NCBI GenBank assembly: GCA_947500005.1
Contig: CANMQJ010000003.1
Coordinates: 1-64,000, forward strand
Origin: an uncultured Paracoccaceae bacterium
GTDB lineage: Bacteria > Pseudomonadota > Alphaproteobacteria > Rhodobacterales > Rhodobacteraceae
Direction: 5' to 3'
Length of the DNA: 64,000 nt
Positions within the stretch are counted from its first letter, which is position 1. Every line of letters starts with the position of its first letter. Of the stretch, positions 36,973-45,348 are shown in pieces. Under the pieces are notes generated by a model. It was given only the letters and a program-made list of their open reading frames with translations, was not told where the DNA came from and made no database searches. Position numbers and translations under genes: made by a program.

Positions 36973-38016
36973 ATGGCAGGCAGTGATCACGGCAAAAGAA
37001 CGCCGACCCCGGAGCAGCAAACCGTCCGGTATTCCGTGTCCGGAGAGGTCGATCCGATCGACTTCGTCTTTCAGACCGCCAACCAGTCGATCTGGGCAAC
37101 GCAGGCGCAGATCGCCAGGCTGTTCACCACAGATCAGTCGGGTGTTTCGCGACACTTGAGAAATGTCTTCTCGGAGGGGGAACTGGATCGCGAGAGCAAT
37201 ATGCAAAAAATGCATATTGCTGGTTCTTCGAAGCCGACGACATTCTATAGCCTCGATGCGATCATCTCGGTCGGCTATCGGGTGAATTCCCGGCGGGCGA
37301 CCGCCTTCCGGCAGTGGGCAACGGGGATCCTAACATCCTTTGTCGAGCAGGGCTTCGTGCTCAACGAAGAGGCGCTCCGCAGATCTCCGGACAAGCTGAA
37401 CGCGCTGGCTGAGCAGGTTCGCGCGCTTCGGTCCGAGGAAAAGCAGATCTACCAGAAGGTGCGCGACTGCTTCGCAATCAGCGCTTCTGACTATCAACCT
37501 TCCTCGAAAGAGGCCAAGAAGTTCTTTGCGCTGTTGCAGGACAAATTCCTACACGCGGTCACCAAAAGCACGAGTTCCAAGCTGATCATGGACCGCTCGG
37601 ACCATCTGGATGACAACTGCGGGCTGCAAACGATCGCCGGAAAGGAACCCACGGTCCGTGAGGTCGAGGTCGGGAAGAACTACCTTCAAAAGGAAGAGAT
37701 CTACCGGCTGCACCTGCTCTCTGAACAGTTCCTCCTCTACGCGGAATCGACCGCTCTAGCGGGCAAGAAGATGACGATGAAGAGCTTGCACGAACAGCTC
37801 GACCGGGTTCTGATTTTGAATGAGTATCCTGTGTTCGACGGCTACAAAGACAGCCTGAGAGATGAAGCGGTACGGCACGCGCGGGCCGAACTGGAGCGCT
37901 ACCGGACCCGCCGGAAGATCGAGGAACTCGGATACGAATACGATGAAGAAGCCCACGCACTGGGCGAATACGATGAAGCGTTGAGAGGCGGCTGCAATCG
38001 GGGAATTGAACAATGA
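36973..38016 (+). CDS. RhuM-family protein
   Basis: 347 aa. The N-terminal third (SIWATQAQIARLFTTDQSGVSRHL, NMQKMHIAGSSKPTTFYSLDAII, RATAFRQWATGIL) is the typical RhuM family core, a DNA-binding-like fold related to phage antirepressor/Bro-type domains. The C-terminus is helical and acidic. Named after a Salmonella SPI-3 gene, the family is widespread in genomic islands; biochemical function unknown. ATG 36973 follows AAGGAC. The stop overlaps the next gene by 4 nt. Base use is less GC-rich than the phage core, suggesting a mobile cargo (moron) gene. Confidence 0.85.
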   Translation: MAGSDHGKRTPTPEQQTVRYSVSGEVDPIDFVFQTANQSIWATQAQIARLFTTDQSGVSRHLRNVFSEGELDRESNMQKMHIAGSSKPTTFYSLDAIISVGYRVNSRRATAFRQWATGILTSFVEQGFVLNEEALRRSPDKLNALAEQVRALRSEEKQIYQKVRDCFAISASDYQPSSKEAKKFFALLQDKFLHAVTKSTSSKLIMDRSDHLDDNCGLQTIAGKEPTVREVEVGKNYLQKEEIYRLHLLSEQFLLYAESTALAGKKMTMKSLHEQLDRVLILNEYPVFDGYKDSLRDEAVRHARAELERYRTRRKIEELGYEYDEEAHALGEYDEALRGGCNRGIEQ

Positions 38017-38288
38017 CGCCAGAGGAAGAGAAAATCCTTCAGCAGCTGTGTCTGGAGAATTCCAAAACCCTCGCCAGGGTCACTGGAGAGCACAAGGCTT
38101 TAATGACGTTCGTTGCCCTTTACGTCAAAAGCGGGGCCAAGGCTGGCGTGGACCCCGGCCCCACACTCGAAAAGCTACGAGCGACCCTAAACCTTGGCGT
38201 CCCTCCCGGGCCCGGTGGCCGAGACAGCTGGGAGGGAATGAACGAAGCCATCGACTTCATCGAGCGCATAGTGAAACCACGCGGATAG
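38013..38288 (+). CDS. Small protein coupled to RhuM
   Basis: 91 aa, begins MTPEEEKILQQLCLENSKTL. Mostly helical, with a Gly/Pro-rich turn (LNLGVPPGPGGRDSW) about two-thirds along; no known domain, no membrane segment. ATG 38013 overlaps the RhuM stop (ATGA), so the two proteins are co-translated and may interact. A terminator follows 10 bp after the stop. Confidence 0.75.
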   Translation: MTPEEEKILQQLCLENSKTLARVTGEHKALMTFVALYVKSGAKAGVDPGPTLEKLRATLNLGVPPGPGGRDSWEGMNEAIDFIERIVKPRG

Positions 38289-38298
38289 CGCGCAGTAG

Positions 38299-38323
38299 CT
38301 TGCCCCAGAGAAACTGGGGCAAG
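38299..38323 (+). terminator. Terminator of the RhuM operon
   Basis: Perfect 10-bp stem CTTGCCCCAG/CTGGGGCAAG with loop AGAAA, 10 bp after the small-protein stop; weak U content after it. It also lies between two converging transcription units. Confidence 0.65.
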
Positions 38324-38395
38324 TCTATCCAGAATTGATTTCCGCCTCCTCAACTGTCGCCGTTTGGAACAGCTGAGGAAGAGGCGAAAGACGGG

Positions 38396-38614
38396 CTAGC
38401 GCCCTGCCCCGCCGATCCGCTTGGTCGCGGTCACGCGGCCCCAGATCGCGATCAGGCCACCGACCGCTGCCGCGATCTCCTGCACATGGCCGCCGACAGC
38501 CGCCGCATCGCCCGGCGCGATGTTCAGGCCGACGATCGCGGCGACGTTCGGCAGGATCGCGATGATCGCGCCCCAGACGGTTTTCGAGGCGAAGAAGGAT
38601 TTGATGCTGGTCAT
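38396..38614 (-). CDS. Putative holin
   Basis: 72 aa: short polar N-terminus, hydrophobic segment at about 12-32 (TVWGAIIAILPNVAAIVGLN), a second weaker one at about 48-60 (IAAAVGGLIAIWG), and a basic tail (RVTATKRIGGAGR). Size, topology and position after the endolysin fit a holin. AAAGGAAA precedes ATG 38614. Last gene of the leftward late operon. Confidence 0.7.
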   Translation of the reverse strand: MTSIKSFFASKTVWGAIIAILPNVAAIVGLNIAPGDAAAVGGHVQEIAAAVGGLIAIWGRVTATKRIGGAGR

Positions 38615-38643
38615 GGTGTTTCCTTTCCGGTTTCAGGGAGGGG

Positions 38644-38757
38644 TCAGAAAAGCCCGGCGCCGATCACGAGACCGAGGCCGAGGAAGAAGAGGCAGATGAT
38701 GATGAGGCAGGCGAGGACCTGGTGATCCAGAGGATCGAGCGGTTCACGGTCGCGCAT
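38644..38757 (-). CDS. Tiny membrane peptide in lysis cassette
   Basis: 37 aa: acidic/polar N-terminus (MRDREPLDPLDHQV) and a single hydrophobic helix rich in Ile, Leu, Phe and Gly to the C-terminus (ACLIIICLFFLGLGLVIGAG). It starts 2 bp after the endolysin stop and ends 29 bp before the holin. Could be a second holin, antiholin or pinholin-like protein. Easily missed because of its size. Confidence 0.6.
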   Translation of the reverse strand: MRDREPLDPLDHQVLACLIIICLFFLGLGLVIGAGLF

Positions 38758-38759
38758 GG

Positions 38760-39434
38760 TCAGGCCTCGTTCGTGGTGATGGGTGCGCCGCTCGGCGCGA
38801 GGAAGATGGGCCTGGTCGTGACGGGCTCCCCCGCAGGCCAGCGCGCGCCCAGCAGGCGGCCCTTGGCGATGCGCGAGACGGTGACCGCGTTGGACTGGTT
38901 GCCGCCTAGGACGTGGAAATGTGTGTCATCCTCGCCGTGGTAGAACCCGACATGCCCCTTCCAGCCGCTCTTCGAGCCGCGCCAGAAGACGAGCGTTGCG
39001 CCGAAGACCGGCGGGCAGGCCTTGCCGAACTTGCCCCAGTTGCGCGCGCCCAGAGGGTTCTCGGGCAGCGCGATCCCCGGATCAGCCTTGCGGTGGCAGG
39101 TCGCGACGAAGGCCCCGCACCACGGGATCTCGCGCGGGTCGATCCACGAGACAGAGCGGTCGAACCAGCTCCGCAGGCGCGAGGTGTCGCGCGCCTCGTG
39201 CAGCCCCCTCACCTGCGCTGCGGCGGCCATCCAGGCGGGGCCGTCCGCCACCTTGGTCTCTTTCAGCGCCTCGAGCGTCAGCGGCCCCAGGTAGGGCCGC
39301 GCCCGAAACCCGATCGAGCGCTTGAACGCCGTGATCGCCGCGTCGGTGCGCGGACCGCGCAGGCCGTCGATCGGTCCCGGTTCGAACCCGAGGTCGCGCA
39401 GGCGGGTCTGAACCCACCGGATGGTCGGTGTCAT
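38760..39434 (-). CDS. Endolysin: peptidoglycan-binding plus CHAP-like amidase domain
   Basis: 224 aa. N-terminal peptidoglycan-binding helix bundle (about 3-60: VQTRLRDLGFEPGPIDGLRG) and a C-terminal CHAP/NlpC-like domain of the TIGR02594 type with nucleophile Cys in IPWCGAFVATC and the His in GWKGHVGFYHG. No signal peptide, so release requires the neighbouring holin. Cleaves peptide bonds in murein at the end of infection. Confidence 0.85.
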   Translation of the reverse strand: MTPTIRWVQTRLRDLGFEPGPIDGLRGPRTDAAITAFKRSIGFRARPYLGPLTLEALKETKVADGPAWMAAAAQVRGLHEARDTSRLRSWFDRSVSWIDPREIPWCGAFVATCHRKADPGIALPENPLGARNWGKFGKACPPVFGATLVFWRGSKSGWKGHVGFYHGEDDTHFHVLGGNQSNAVTVSRIAKGRLLGARWPAGEPVTTRPIFLAPSGAPITTNEA

Positions 39435-39457
39435 TATGCTCTCCTGGTTGATGCCCG

Positions 39458-39784
39458 TCAGTCGGGGCGCGCGTCCCGCACGTAGCGGAGCAGGTCCGAG
39501 AGGATGTTCTCGGTCCGGGCCGCGCTCTGCTCGATATTGATCAGCCGCTGGTCGATCCGGGCGTTGCTCGACCGCAGGACGTTGATGGCGTCACTGTTCG
39601 CGCGGATCGACATGCGATCCTCGGCCTGCCGGTCGGCCAGGTTCTGCACGCCCACCTTCGCATCGGTGACCTGCATCCCGATCCAGATGCCACCGGTGAG
39701 GAGCGCCACGAGCATGGTCCAGGCTAGGCTCTTGTTCAGCGTGATGCCACGGTCACTGTTTTCGATCATCTGCGGTTTTCCCAT
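39458..39784 (-). CDS. Membrane-anchored coiled-coil protein, possible i-spanin
   Basis: 108 aa: short N-terminus, one membrane helix (about 18-38, LAWTMLVALLTGGIWIGMQV), then a long predicted coiled coil (residues ~45-100) in the periplasm. This N-in topology and its place just before the endolysin fit an inner-membrane spanin or lysis accessory, though no o-spanin lipoprotein was found. ATG 39784 has GAGG upstream; ATG 39808 is an alternative. Confidence 0.6.
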   Translation of the reverse strand: MGKPQMIENSDRGITLNKSLAWTMLVALLTGGIWIGMQVTDAKVGVQNLADRQAEDRMSIRANSDAINVLRSSNARIDQRLINIEQSAARTENILSDLLRYVRDARPD

Positions 39785-39817
39785 TACATCTTTGCCCTCA
39801 GGTCTCATGCGGCACGT

Positions 39818-42409
39818 TCACGCCTGGTAGACCGGGAAGAGGTGCAGGGAGTGGATGATCCCCTCGTTGTTGACCCTGTCCGGCCAGCGCACCTGCATTT
39901 CGCGCGAGGCGTTGACCTCCACCCGCTGGCGCGACAGCGCCGTGCCGCCGAGGATCCGCAGATCCGCGCCAAGGATGTAGAGGTCATAGACCCCCGGCTC
40001 GATATCGGTCAGCGTGTAGCTGTCCGCCGCGCGCACCCAGGTGTCCGGATCGTCGGGATCGGTGCGAATAACCGAGGTCCGGCCGTCCTTGTCGATGACC
40101 TCGCCATCCGAGAGGCTGCGGCGTTCCAGTTGCGGGTTGGCCATGCGGATCGTGATGTCGAAGGCATCGCCCTCGGTCACGCCCGCGACCCAGCCGAACT
40201 CGACATACTCGATCAGCGCATTCTGCGGCCGGGCGCCGGTATAGCTCCGGTTGCCCAGCAGGCGCGGCGACGGGGTGTCGAGATGCACACCGCTCAGCAG
40301 GCCCGAGCGCACGTCCGAGATCGTGACCCGCGCGCGGTCCTGGATGATCAGCCGGTTCCGGAATTCGACATTGGCCGCGCTGCCCGCGATCCGCTGGTTG
40401 TAGCAGCTCAGCGCCCATTTCTCGCCGGTGTTGGCCCGCGCCGGGCTGCCGAAGTTCCAGTAGACGAACCCGTCGGCCGAGGGCTGGCCCACGAACCGCA
40501 CATCCAGCGCGTTGGCCCCCTCGACCGTGCCGATGGCCGCGATCTCGAAATGCACGCCGAAGAGCCCGAACCATTCCCAGTCGGTCGGCAGCTTGCCGCA
40601 CTCGCGGATCTCCAGCTCGGGCAGCGTGGCCGCGCCGTCCAGCTCGCGCTGGATCCGCAGGTAGAGCGTGCCGTCGGCCTCGGGCACGAACATGTTGCTG
40701 TTATAGCCCTGCCCGGCGGTCCAGAACCCGTCCTCAAGCTCGTTGCCGCCCAGCGTGGTGCCCAGCCGGTAAATGATGTTGTTGCCCAGAACCCCCTGCG
40801 GCGCGACCATCACGTAGTGATAACCCGCCTTCACGGTGAAGCTCATGTCCATGTAGGCGTTGCCCGTGCCGGGATCCAGCACCGCGCCGGTGCCGCCGAA
40901 GGTCACCGACCCGTCGCCGGTCGAGTTGTCGGTCCAGCCCGTGCCCACGTCGAAATCCGGATCGCCGTTGATCTCGGTCAGCGCGCCGGCCACCCCGCCC
41001 TTGGCGATGGAGTTGTGCACGAAATTCTCGCGCTCGGGCTCCAGGTAGACGCCCTCGAGCAGCTGGTAGAAGGAGTTGTAGGTCAGCCGCGGCGTGTCCT
41101 CGTCCGCGTCGATCAGGGTATAAGTCCCGTCGATCAGCGTGGCGTTGCTGGGCCGCGACCACCGCCCGGTGATCTCGGGCGAGGCCGACTGCAGCAACCG
41201 CGAGTAATTCGGCCTGACCTTGTAGCGGCGCGAGCAGACCGGGATTCCGTCGATCCACTCATAGCTCGCGTCGAGCGTCGACATGATGGCGCCGTAATCG
41301 CGGTAGCGGTCGATGTCGGTTTCGGCCTTGTGGACGATGACGGCCAGGTCCTGGTTCCAGTTCGACTTGACATGCAGCATGTGCACGTAGCCCGAGTTCG
41401 AGCCGGAATGCCCCGTCTTGCCGCCCAGCACGCGGGTGAACCGCGCGTCGTCCGCCGTGTCGCCCGACTGCAGCATGTCGACCGTGTGGTTCAGCTCGAC
41501 CACGCGCGCATTCGGACCCGAGATGGTGATCGTCTCGCGCCCCTCGCGCCAGTATTCGGCGACCAGCGCCGCCGCCGGGGTCGCGCCCGAGGCGATATGC
41601 GCGCAGAGCGTGGCGCTGTCCTCGGCCGTGATCTCGGTGTTGCCGTCGATGGAATCGCCGAAGGTGATCACATAGTTGGTGTCGCTCATCCCCAGCACGG
41701 CGGCTTTTGCATTCATCGCCGCGACCAGCTCGGCCGGCGGATCCTGCGAGGCCGGGAAGGCCGCCAGCGCCAGCAGGTTCCCTGCGGCGTTGTTCGAGGG
41801 CAGCATGAAGGCATGCGCCACCTCTGGCAGGTCGAACACGTCCGAGATCTGCAGCAGCCCGCCCGTGCCGTCGCCGTCGTAATAGTCCTCGTCGTTCGGC
41901 ACGGTGATCGACCCCGCCTTGAACTGCGCCACGCCGATGGCCTCGATCGCGCACAAGAGCGCCATCACCTTGGTGGTCGAGGCGGGCAGCACCGCCGTGT
42001 CGCGCGCCTTGGACAGCAGCACGTCACCTGTCGCCACGTCGCGCACCTCGAAGCTCACGCAATTCGTGGTGACCTCGGGCGGCGGGGCGTAATTCGCCCG
42101 CAGGATCGCCGCGCGGGTGGCATAGGTCGCCTGCCGGAACTGGCCGTTCAGCGCCTCCATCAGCGCCACGGGCGAGTTCGCGCCCGCGGGCAGACCGGCC
42201 GTCGCCGACTCCGCGCCATCCTTGGCCGCGATGGCCGCGTCCCGCGCCTCCTCCGCCGCCGTCAGCAGCTGCGAGGGGTTGGTGATGAGAGCCATCAGCT
42301 CCGCCTCTGTCCTGGGCGTGCGCCCGGCGGCCGTCTCGAACCGGACATACCCCTCGAAAAAGCTTTCGCCCGGCGGTCCGCCGCCGATGAACGTCACTTG
42401 ACTGGTCAT
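39818..42409 (-). CDS. Tail protein with embedded serine D-Ala-D-Ala carboxypeptidase (S11-like) domain
   Basis: 863 aa, in the fibre region of the tail operon. Residues 1-110 are fibre-like (FEGYVRFETAAGRTPRTEAE, then an Ala-rich helix). Residues about 112-370 form a penicillin-binding-protein-type domain with all three active-site motifs: S144-T-T-K147, S205-N-N207 and K331-T-G333, in the right order and spacing for low-molecular-weight PBPs. The C-terminal ~490 residues are beta-rich, with tandem carbohydrate-binding/fibre-like modules. Likely a virion enzyme trimming peptidoglycan stem peptides or recognising murein during entry; alternatively a receptor-binding protein using a PBP fold. 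Confidence 0.8.
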   Translation of the reverse strand: MTSQVTFIGGGPPGESFFEGYVRFETAAGRTPRTEAELMALITNPSQLLTAAEEARDAAIAAKDGAESATAGLPAGANSPVALMEALNGQFRQATYATRAAILRANYAPPPEVTTNCVSFEVRDVATGDVLLSKARDTAVLPASTTKVMALLCAIEAIGVAQFKAGSITVPNDEDYYDGDGTGGLLQISDVFDLPEVAHAFMLPSNNAAGNLLALAAFPASQDPPAELVAAMNAKAAVLGMSDTNYVITFGDSIDGNTEITAEDSATLCAHIASGATPAAALVAEYWREGRETITISGPNARVVELNHTVDMLQSGDTADDARFTRVLGGKTGHSGSNSGYVHMLHVKSNWNQDLAVIVHKAETDIDRYRDYGAIMSTLDASYEWIDGIPVCSRRYKVRPNYSRLLQSASPEITGRWSRPSNATLIDGTYTLIDADEDTPRLTYNSFYQLLEGVYLEPERENFVHNSIAKGGVAGALTEINGDPDFDVGTGWTDNSTGDGSVTFGGTGAVLDPGTGNAYMDMSFTVKAGYHYVMVAPQGVLGNNIIYRLGTTLGGNELEDGFWTAGQGYNSNMFVPEADGTLYLRIQRELDGAATLPELEIRECGKLPTDWEWFGLFGVHFEIAAIGTVEGANALDVRFVGQPSADGFVYWNFGSPARANTGEKWALSCYNQRIAGSAANVEFRNRLIIQDRARVTISDVRSGLLSGVHLDTPSPRLLGNRSYTGARPQNALIEYVEFGWVAGVTEGDAFDITIRMANPQLERRSLSDGEVIDKDGRTSVIRTDPDDPDTWVRAADSYTLTDIEPGVYDLYILGADLRILGGTALSRQRVEVNASREMQVRWPDRVNNEGIIHSLHLFPVYQA

Positions 42410-42423
42410 CAGGTGATCCTTTT

Positions 42424-42723
42424 TTACTGCTGGTTGTTGATGAGGATGGTTTCGCTCCGGGCGACCTCGCCGCTGCCGGGCAGGCTCGCCGAGATCTCCG
42501 CCTCGAGCAGGCGCCAGGGCCAGTCGCCGGTGTCCTCGGCCGATGCGGCCAGCGTCCCGTGACCCAGTTCCTGGCTCAGGATCCGCAGCTCGAGCGCGCC
42601 AAGCACCTGCCCCCGGTCCTTCACCCGCGCGGACATCGTGTATCCGGCGGTGTTCCAGCCCAGGCGAAAGCCAATACGAAAGGTCGTCCCGCCGACATGC
42701 GGGATCGGATCTGGTGTCATCAT
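42424..42723 (-). CDS. Tail-fibre-region hypothetical protein
   Basis: 99 aa beginning MMTPDPIPHVGGTTFRIGFR; predicted beta-rich, single domain, no recognised family. Tightly placed between two fibre genes (14 bp to the next), so part of the tail or baseplate module. Confidence 0.65.
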   Translation of the reverse strand: MMTPDPIPHVGGTTFRIGFRLGWNTAGYTMSARVKDRGQVLGALELRILSQELGHGTLAASAEDTGDWPWRLLEAEISASLPGSGEVARSETILINNQQ

Positions 42724-42771
42724 GTTGGGAGTGCCTGTCTTGCTCGTGGTGATCAGGTCAGGTCCGGCGCG

Positions 42772-43341
42772 TCAGGCGGCCGGGTCGAATTTTCCTTCAG
42801 CCCTGCAATGGGCGATGACGGTATCTGCGTCGGTTTCCGTGCTGAGCCGGAACGCCTGCAGCGCGAAGGCTTGGGACTTGCTGTTCGAGTTTCCCTTGTG
42901 GCCGTTCGGGCCTGTCAGGGCCTGGCGCAGCCCGGACGCGCTGTATGTCTGGAGCTGGTAGCTCGCATTCATGATCCAGTTGCTGTCGTAGAAGGGACGC
43001 GGGAAGGTCCAGGTGCCGTACCCAGTGCGGTACAGGCTCGCCAGGGTCCCGTTTCCGAAGGCTCTGATGCTGCCGAGATTGACCTCGCCCCGGCACCATT
43101 GCGTGCCGTCGATCGCCACCCACTCGCCGTCCGAATTGCTACCCGCCCCGGCATGGGTGTTCGTGACGAAATAGGCCGAGGTCGAGGTGGCGACGGCAAG
43201 CCGCTTCGCGTCCGTGACGATGTAGATCTGGCCGGTGACGAGAGCGCTGCCGGATGCCAGCGTGTCCATCTGCGCCTCGGTCTTGCGAGGCATGGAGAAT
43301 GCGCCGCCGTCATTGAGATCCCAGGTGGCCCTGAACGTCAT
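42772..43341 (-). CDS. Putative tail fibre/host-interaction protein
   Basis: 189 aa. A fibre-like N-terminus (MPRKTEAQMDTLASGSALVTGQ, resembling fibre attachment segments that describe value/status ranges) leads into a Tyr/Trp/Ser-rich C-terminal domain (GYGTWTFPRPFYDSNWIMN). Its ATG overlaps the stop of the preceding fibre gene by 4 nt. Possibly the distal or accessory fibre. Confidence 0.65.
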   Translation of the reverse strand: MTFRATWDLNDGGAFSMPRKTEAQMDTLASGSALVTGQIYIVTDAKRLAVATSTSAYFVTNTHAGAGSNSDGEWVAIDGTQWCRGEVNLGSIRAFGNGTLASLYRTGYGTWTFPRPFYDSNWIMNASYQLQTYSASGLRQALTGPNGHKGNSNSKSQAFALQAFRLSTETDADTVIAHCRAEGKFDPAA

Positions 43342-44399
43342 TTCTTGATCACCACCCGATAGGCGTTGGTGCCGGGCGCCGGGTTCACGCCGATGGTCAC
43401 CTGGTTGACCGAGGTGCGCGTGACATCGACCTCCACATCCTTCTTCGTCGACTTGTCGTAAACGGTGACCGAGACATCATCGCTGTTCAGGCCGTGCGTG
43501 ATCGCGTAGCTGGTCGAGCTGCCGTCGCCGAAATCCGCGTTGTGGCGACCGATCACGGCATCGAGCGCGGCGGTATTGGCCAGGATCTTGTCCAGGGTCT
43601 CACGGACGGTGTCGACATCCGCATCCGTTCCGGCGATCTGGTCCCAGAGGGCCACCACCCGCGCGTCAACGGCGGTATTGAAATCGCTGATATCGGCGAC
43701 CACCAAGGCCAGCAGCGTCTTGACCTGCGCGACCGTTAGAACCTCGGGATCGCCCGTGCCGCCGGTGACACGACCGAGCAGGCGTGCGCTGGCGATGTGC
43801 TGCAGCTTGGCGAGCGTCACAGCCTCATCGTCGATATCGGCGGTCCCGACCGTGTCCTTCTCGGCCAACGCGCCTGCATCGGCGGCGGGGAATGCATCGG
43901 TGATCCCGTATCCGTCAAGTGTCGTGGGCGTGCCGGTGATGCTCGACCAGTTTCCGTTGAAAAGGGCCGTCCATGCCCCCTTGGTCCCGTCCGCGATGGC
44001 CGTCCGCGTGTAGATGACGCCGGTTGTCCGGGAGGCGGCAATCTGCATGAACGCGTCTTCGAAGCCCGCGACATGGATGAAATCGAACGCCTCGCCACTG
44101 GCAACGGGCGCGTCCGTTGGGGTCGTCAGCGTCCGGTAAAAGCCGGTCGCAATCCCGGTCGCGCCCATGTCATTCTGCAGCGGAACCGTCGCCGTGCCGA
44201 GGCCGAAGCTCTGCATGAAAGTTTTGGTGACCAGCGCCCGGATTGCTGCGCCGGTATCGACTTTCACGTCACCATCGGACGTGTTCCAGAAAAGCCGCCC
44301 GGAGCTGCCGGCCGTGGGGTCGCTGGCAAGGTTCTCAGCCTTCAGCTTGATGATCTGGTTGCCGTTCATGTCGATCGGCGTACCGAATTTCTTAGCCAT
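43338..44399 (-). CDS. Tail fibre protein
   Basis: 353 aa. N-terminus MAKKFGTPIDMNGNQIIKLK is the common phage fibre start; SSGRLFWNTSDGDVKVDTGAAIRAL is a repeat-type fibre segment. Residues 150-250 form a helical/coiled stalk (DTVGTADIDDEAVTLAKLQH), and the C-terminal ~75 residues (ITHGLNSDDVSVTVYDKST) are a beta domain seen at the tips of other fibres and also similar to the neighbouring 111-aa gene. Confidence 0.75.
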   Translation of the reverse strand: MAKKFGTPIDMNGNQIIKLKAENLASDPTAGSSGRLFWNTSDGDVKVDTGAAIRALVTKTFMQSFGLGTATVPLQNDMGATGIATGFYRTLTTPTDAPVASGEAFDFIHVAGFEDAFMQIAASRTTGVIYTRTAIADGTKGAWTALFNGNWSSITGTPTTLDGYGITDAFPAADAGALAEKDTVGTADIDDEAVTLAKLQHIASARLLGRVTGGTGDPEVLTVAQVKTLLALVVADISDFNTAVDARVVALWDQIAGTDADVDTVRETLDKILANTAALDAVIGRHNADFGDGSSTSYAITHGLNSDDVSVTVYDKSTKKDVEVDVTRTSVNQVTIGVNPAPGTNAYRVVIKK

Positions 44400-44408
44400 T
44401 CTGCTCTC

Positions 44409-44744
44409 CTAGATCAGCGTTGCCGTGCCCGCGAAGGCGGCGGAAAAGGTGATGACCGTGCGGTTCAAGGTCGGGTGCGAGATGTCGCCCTCCCACTCGT
44501 CGTCATTCGTGTCGAACACGCTGACAGCCGCCGGCCGGGCCCCGAGATTGTGATCGATGGTCCAGGTCGCCGACGGGTCGACCTGTTCGTGCACGTAGCC
44601 GCCCTGCACCCGCTGCTCGGACCCGTCCGGGCTGGTGACCACCGTCTGCATCCGACCCGATGAGGTCGCGACGAAATAGATGGCGGAGCCCTCGGGCCCC
44701 GGAGGCATCTCCTGGACTTTGAAGAACTTGACAGGAGCGGGCAT
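44409..44744 (-). CDS. Small fibre/baseplate protein
   Basis: 111 aa. The second half (WTIDHNLGARPAAVSVFDTN) is the same NLG-x-V-SV-VxD-type beta module found at the end of the next fibre gene, so the two share a terminal domain. Start codon directly follows the upstream stop (TAAATG). Confidence 0.65.
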   Translation of the reverse strand: MPAPVKFFKVQEMPPGPEGSAIYFVATSSGRMQTVVTSPDGSEQRVQGGYVHEQVDPSATWTIDHNLGARPAAVSVFDTNDDEWEGDISHPTLNRTVITFSAAFAGTATLI

Positions 44745-45335
44745 TTACCACTCCTCGCCGGACCACAAATACTCGTCATCTGGCGAGATCGACCCGCCGC
44801 CGCCACCGCCACCGCCGCCAGATACCCCGCCCTCGCCGCCCGTGCCGACGACGTGGATGTTGTGGGTGATGTCGGTGACCGAGGTGAACTGGATCGTGGT
44901 CATGTCCTCGTTGCCCGCGATCGAGGTGTCGATGCCGCCTGCTCCGCTGGTGGTCATGAACACGCCCTTGATGTCACCTGTCGCGAAATCCAGCGAGAAC
45001 CGCGCGAAAGCGAAGGAGTTGGCCGGAACGCTGAACAGGTTGGTTGTCGGCGAGTAGGACGAGCCGTTGTCGTCCGACCCCCGGAGGCTGATCGTGCGCG
45101 AGGTGCCGCCCGAGTTCGAACACGCGTAGTCAACCAGCAGCCCGCCATGGTTTCCCCAGCCGGTCGTCGCCACCACCGTCCCGTTCTGGGCATCGGTCTC
45201 GATCGCGATCTTCGGCGCGCCCGTGGCCTGTTCAGCCATCGCAACCGGGTTGTTCGCCAACGCCGAGATGAGAGTGGCCGTAACCGGGCTGTCCGCGTCC
45301 ATCTCGGAGGGCGCGATCGTTCGCCATGTTGCCAT
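44745..45335 (-). CDS. Tail protein with polyglycine segment
   Basis: 196 aa. N-terminal helical attachment (SALANNPVAMAEQATGAPKI), a beta-rich middle, then a Gly-rich run at about 168-181 (GGEGGVSGGGGGGGGGS) followed by an acidic/Trp C-terminus (DDEYLWSGEEW). Polyglycine runs occur in phage adhesins where they pack as polyglycine-II bundles; here it may instead be a flexible linker. AAGGAC precedes ATG 45335. Confidence 0.65.
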   Translation of the reverse strand: MATWRTIAPSEMDADSPVTATLISALANNPVAMAEQATGAPKIAIETDAQNGTVVATTGWGNHGGLLVDYACSNSGGTSRTISLRGSDDNGSSYSPTTNLFSVPANSFAFARFSLDFATGDIKGVFMTTSGAGGIDTSIAGNEDMTTIQFTSVTDITHNIHVVGTGGEGGVSGGGGGGGGGSISPDDEYLWSGEEW

Positions 45336-45348
45336 GTTGGGAAGTCCT

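Noticed and set aside
39842-42562. Long open frame (906 codons) on the plus strand
   Set aside because: Antisense shadow of the tail carboxypeptidase gene, produced by high GC; the minus-strand frame has recognisable motifs and sits in an operon, the plus-strand frame has Arg/His-rich composition and no domain.
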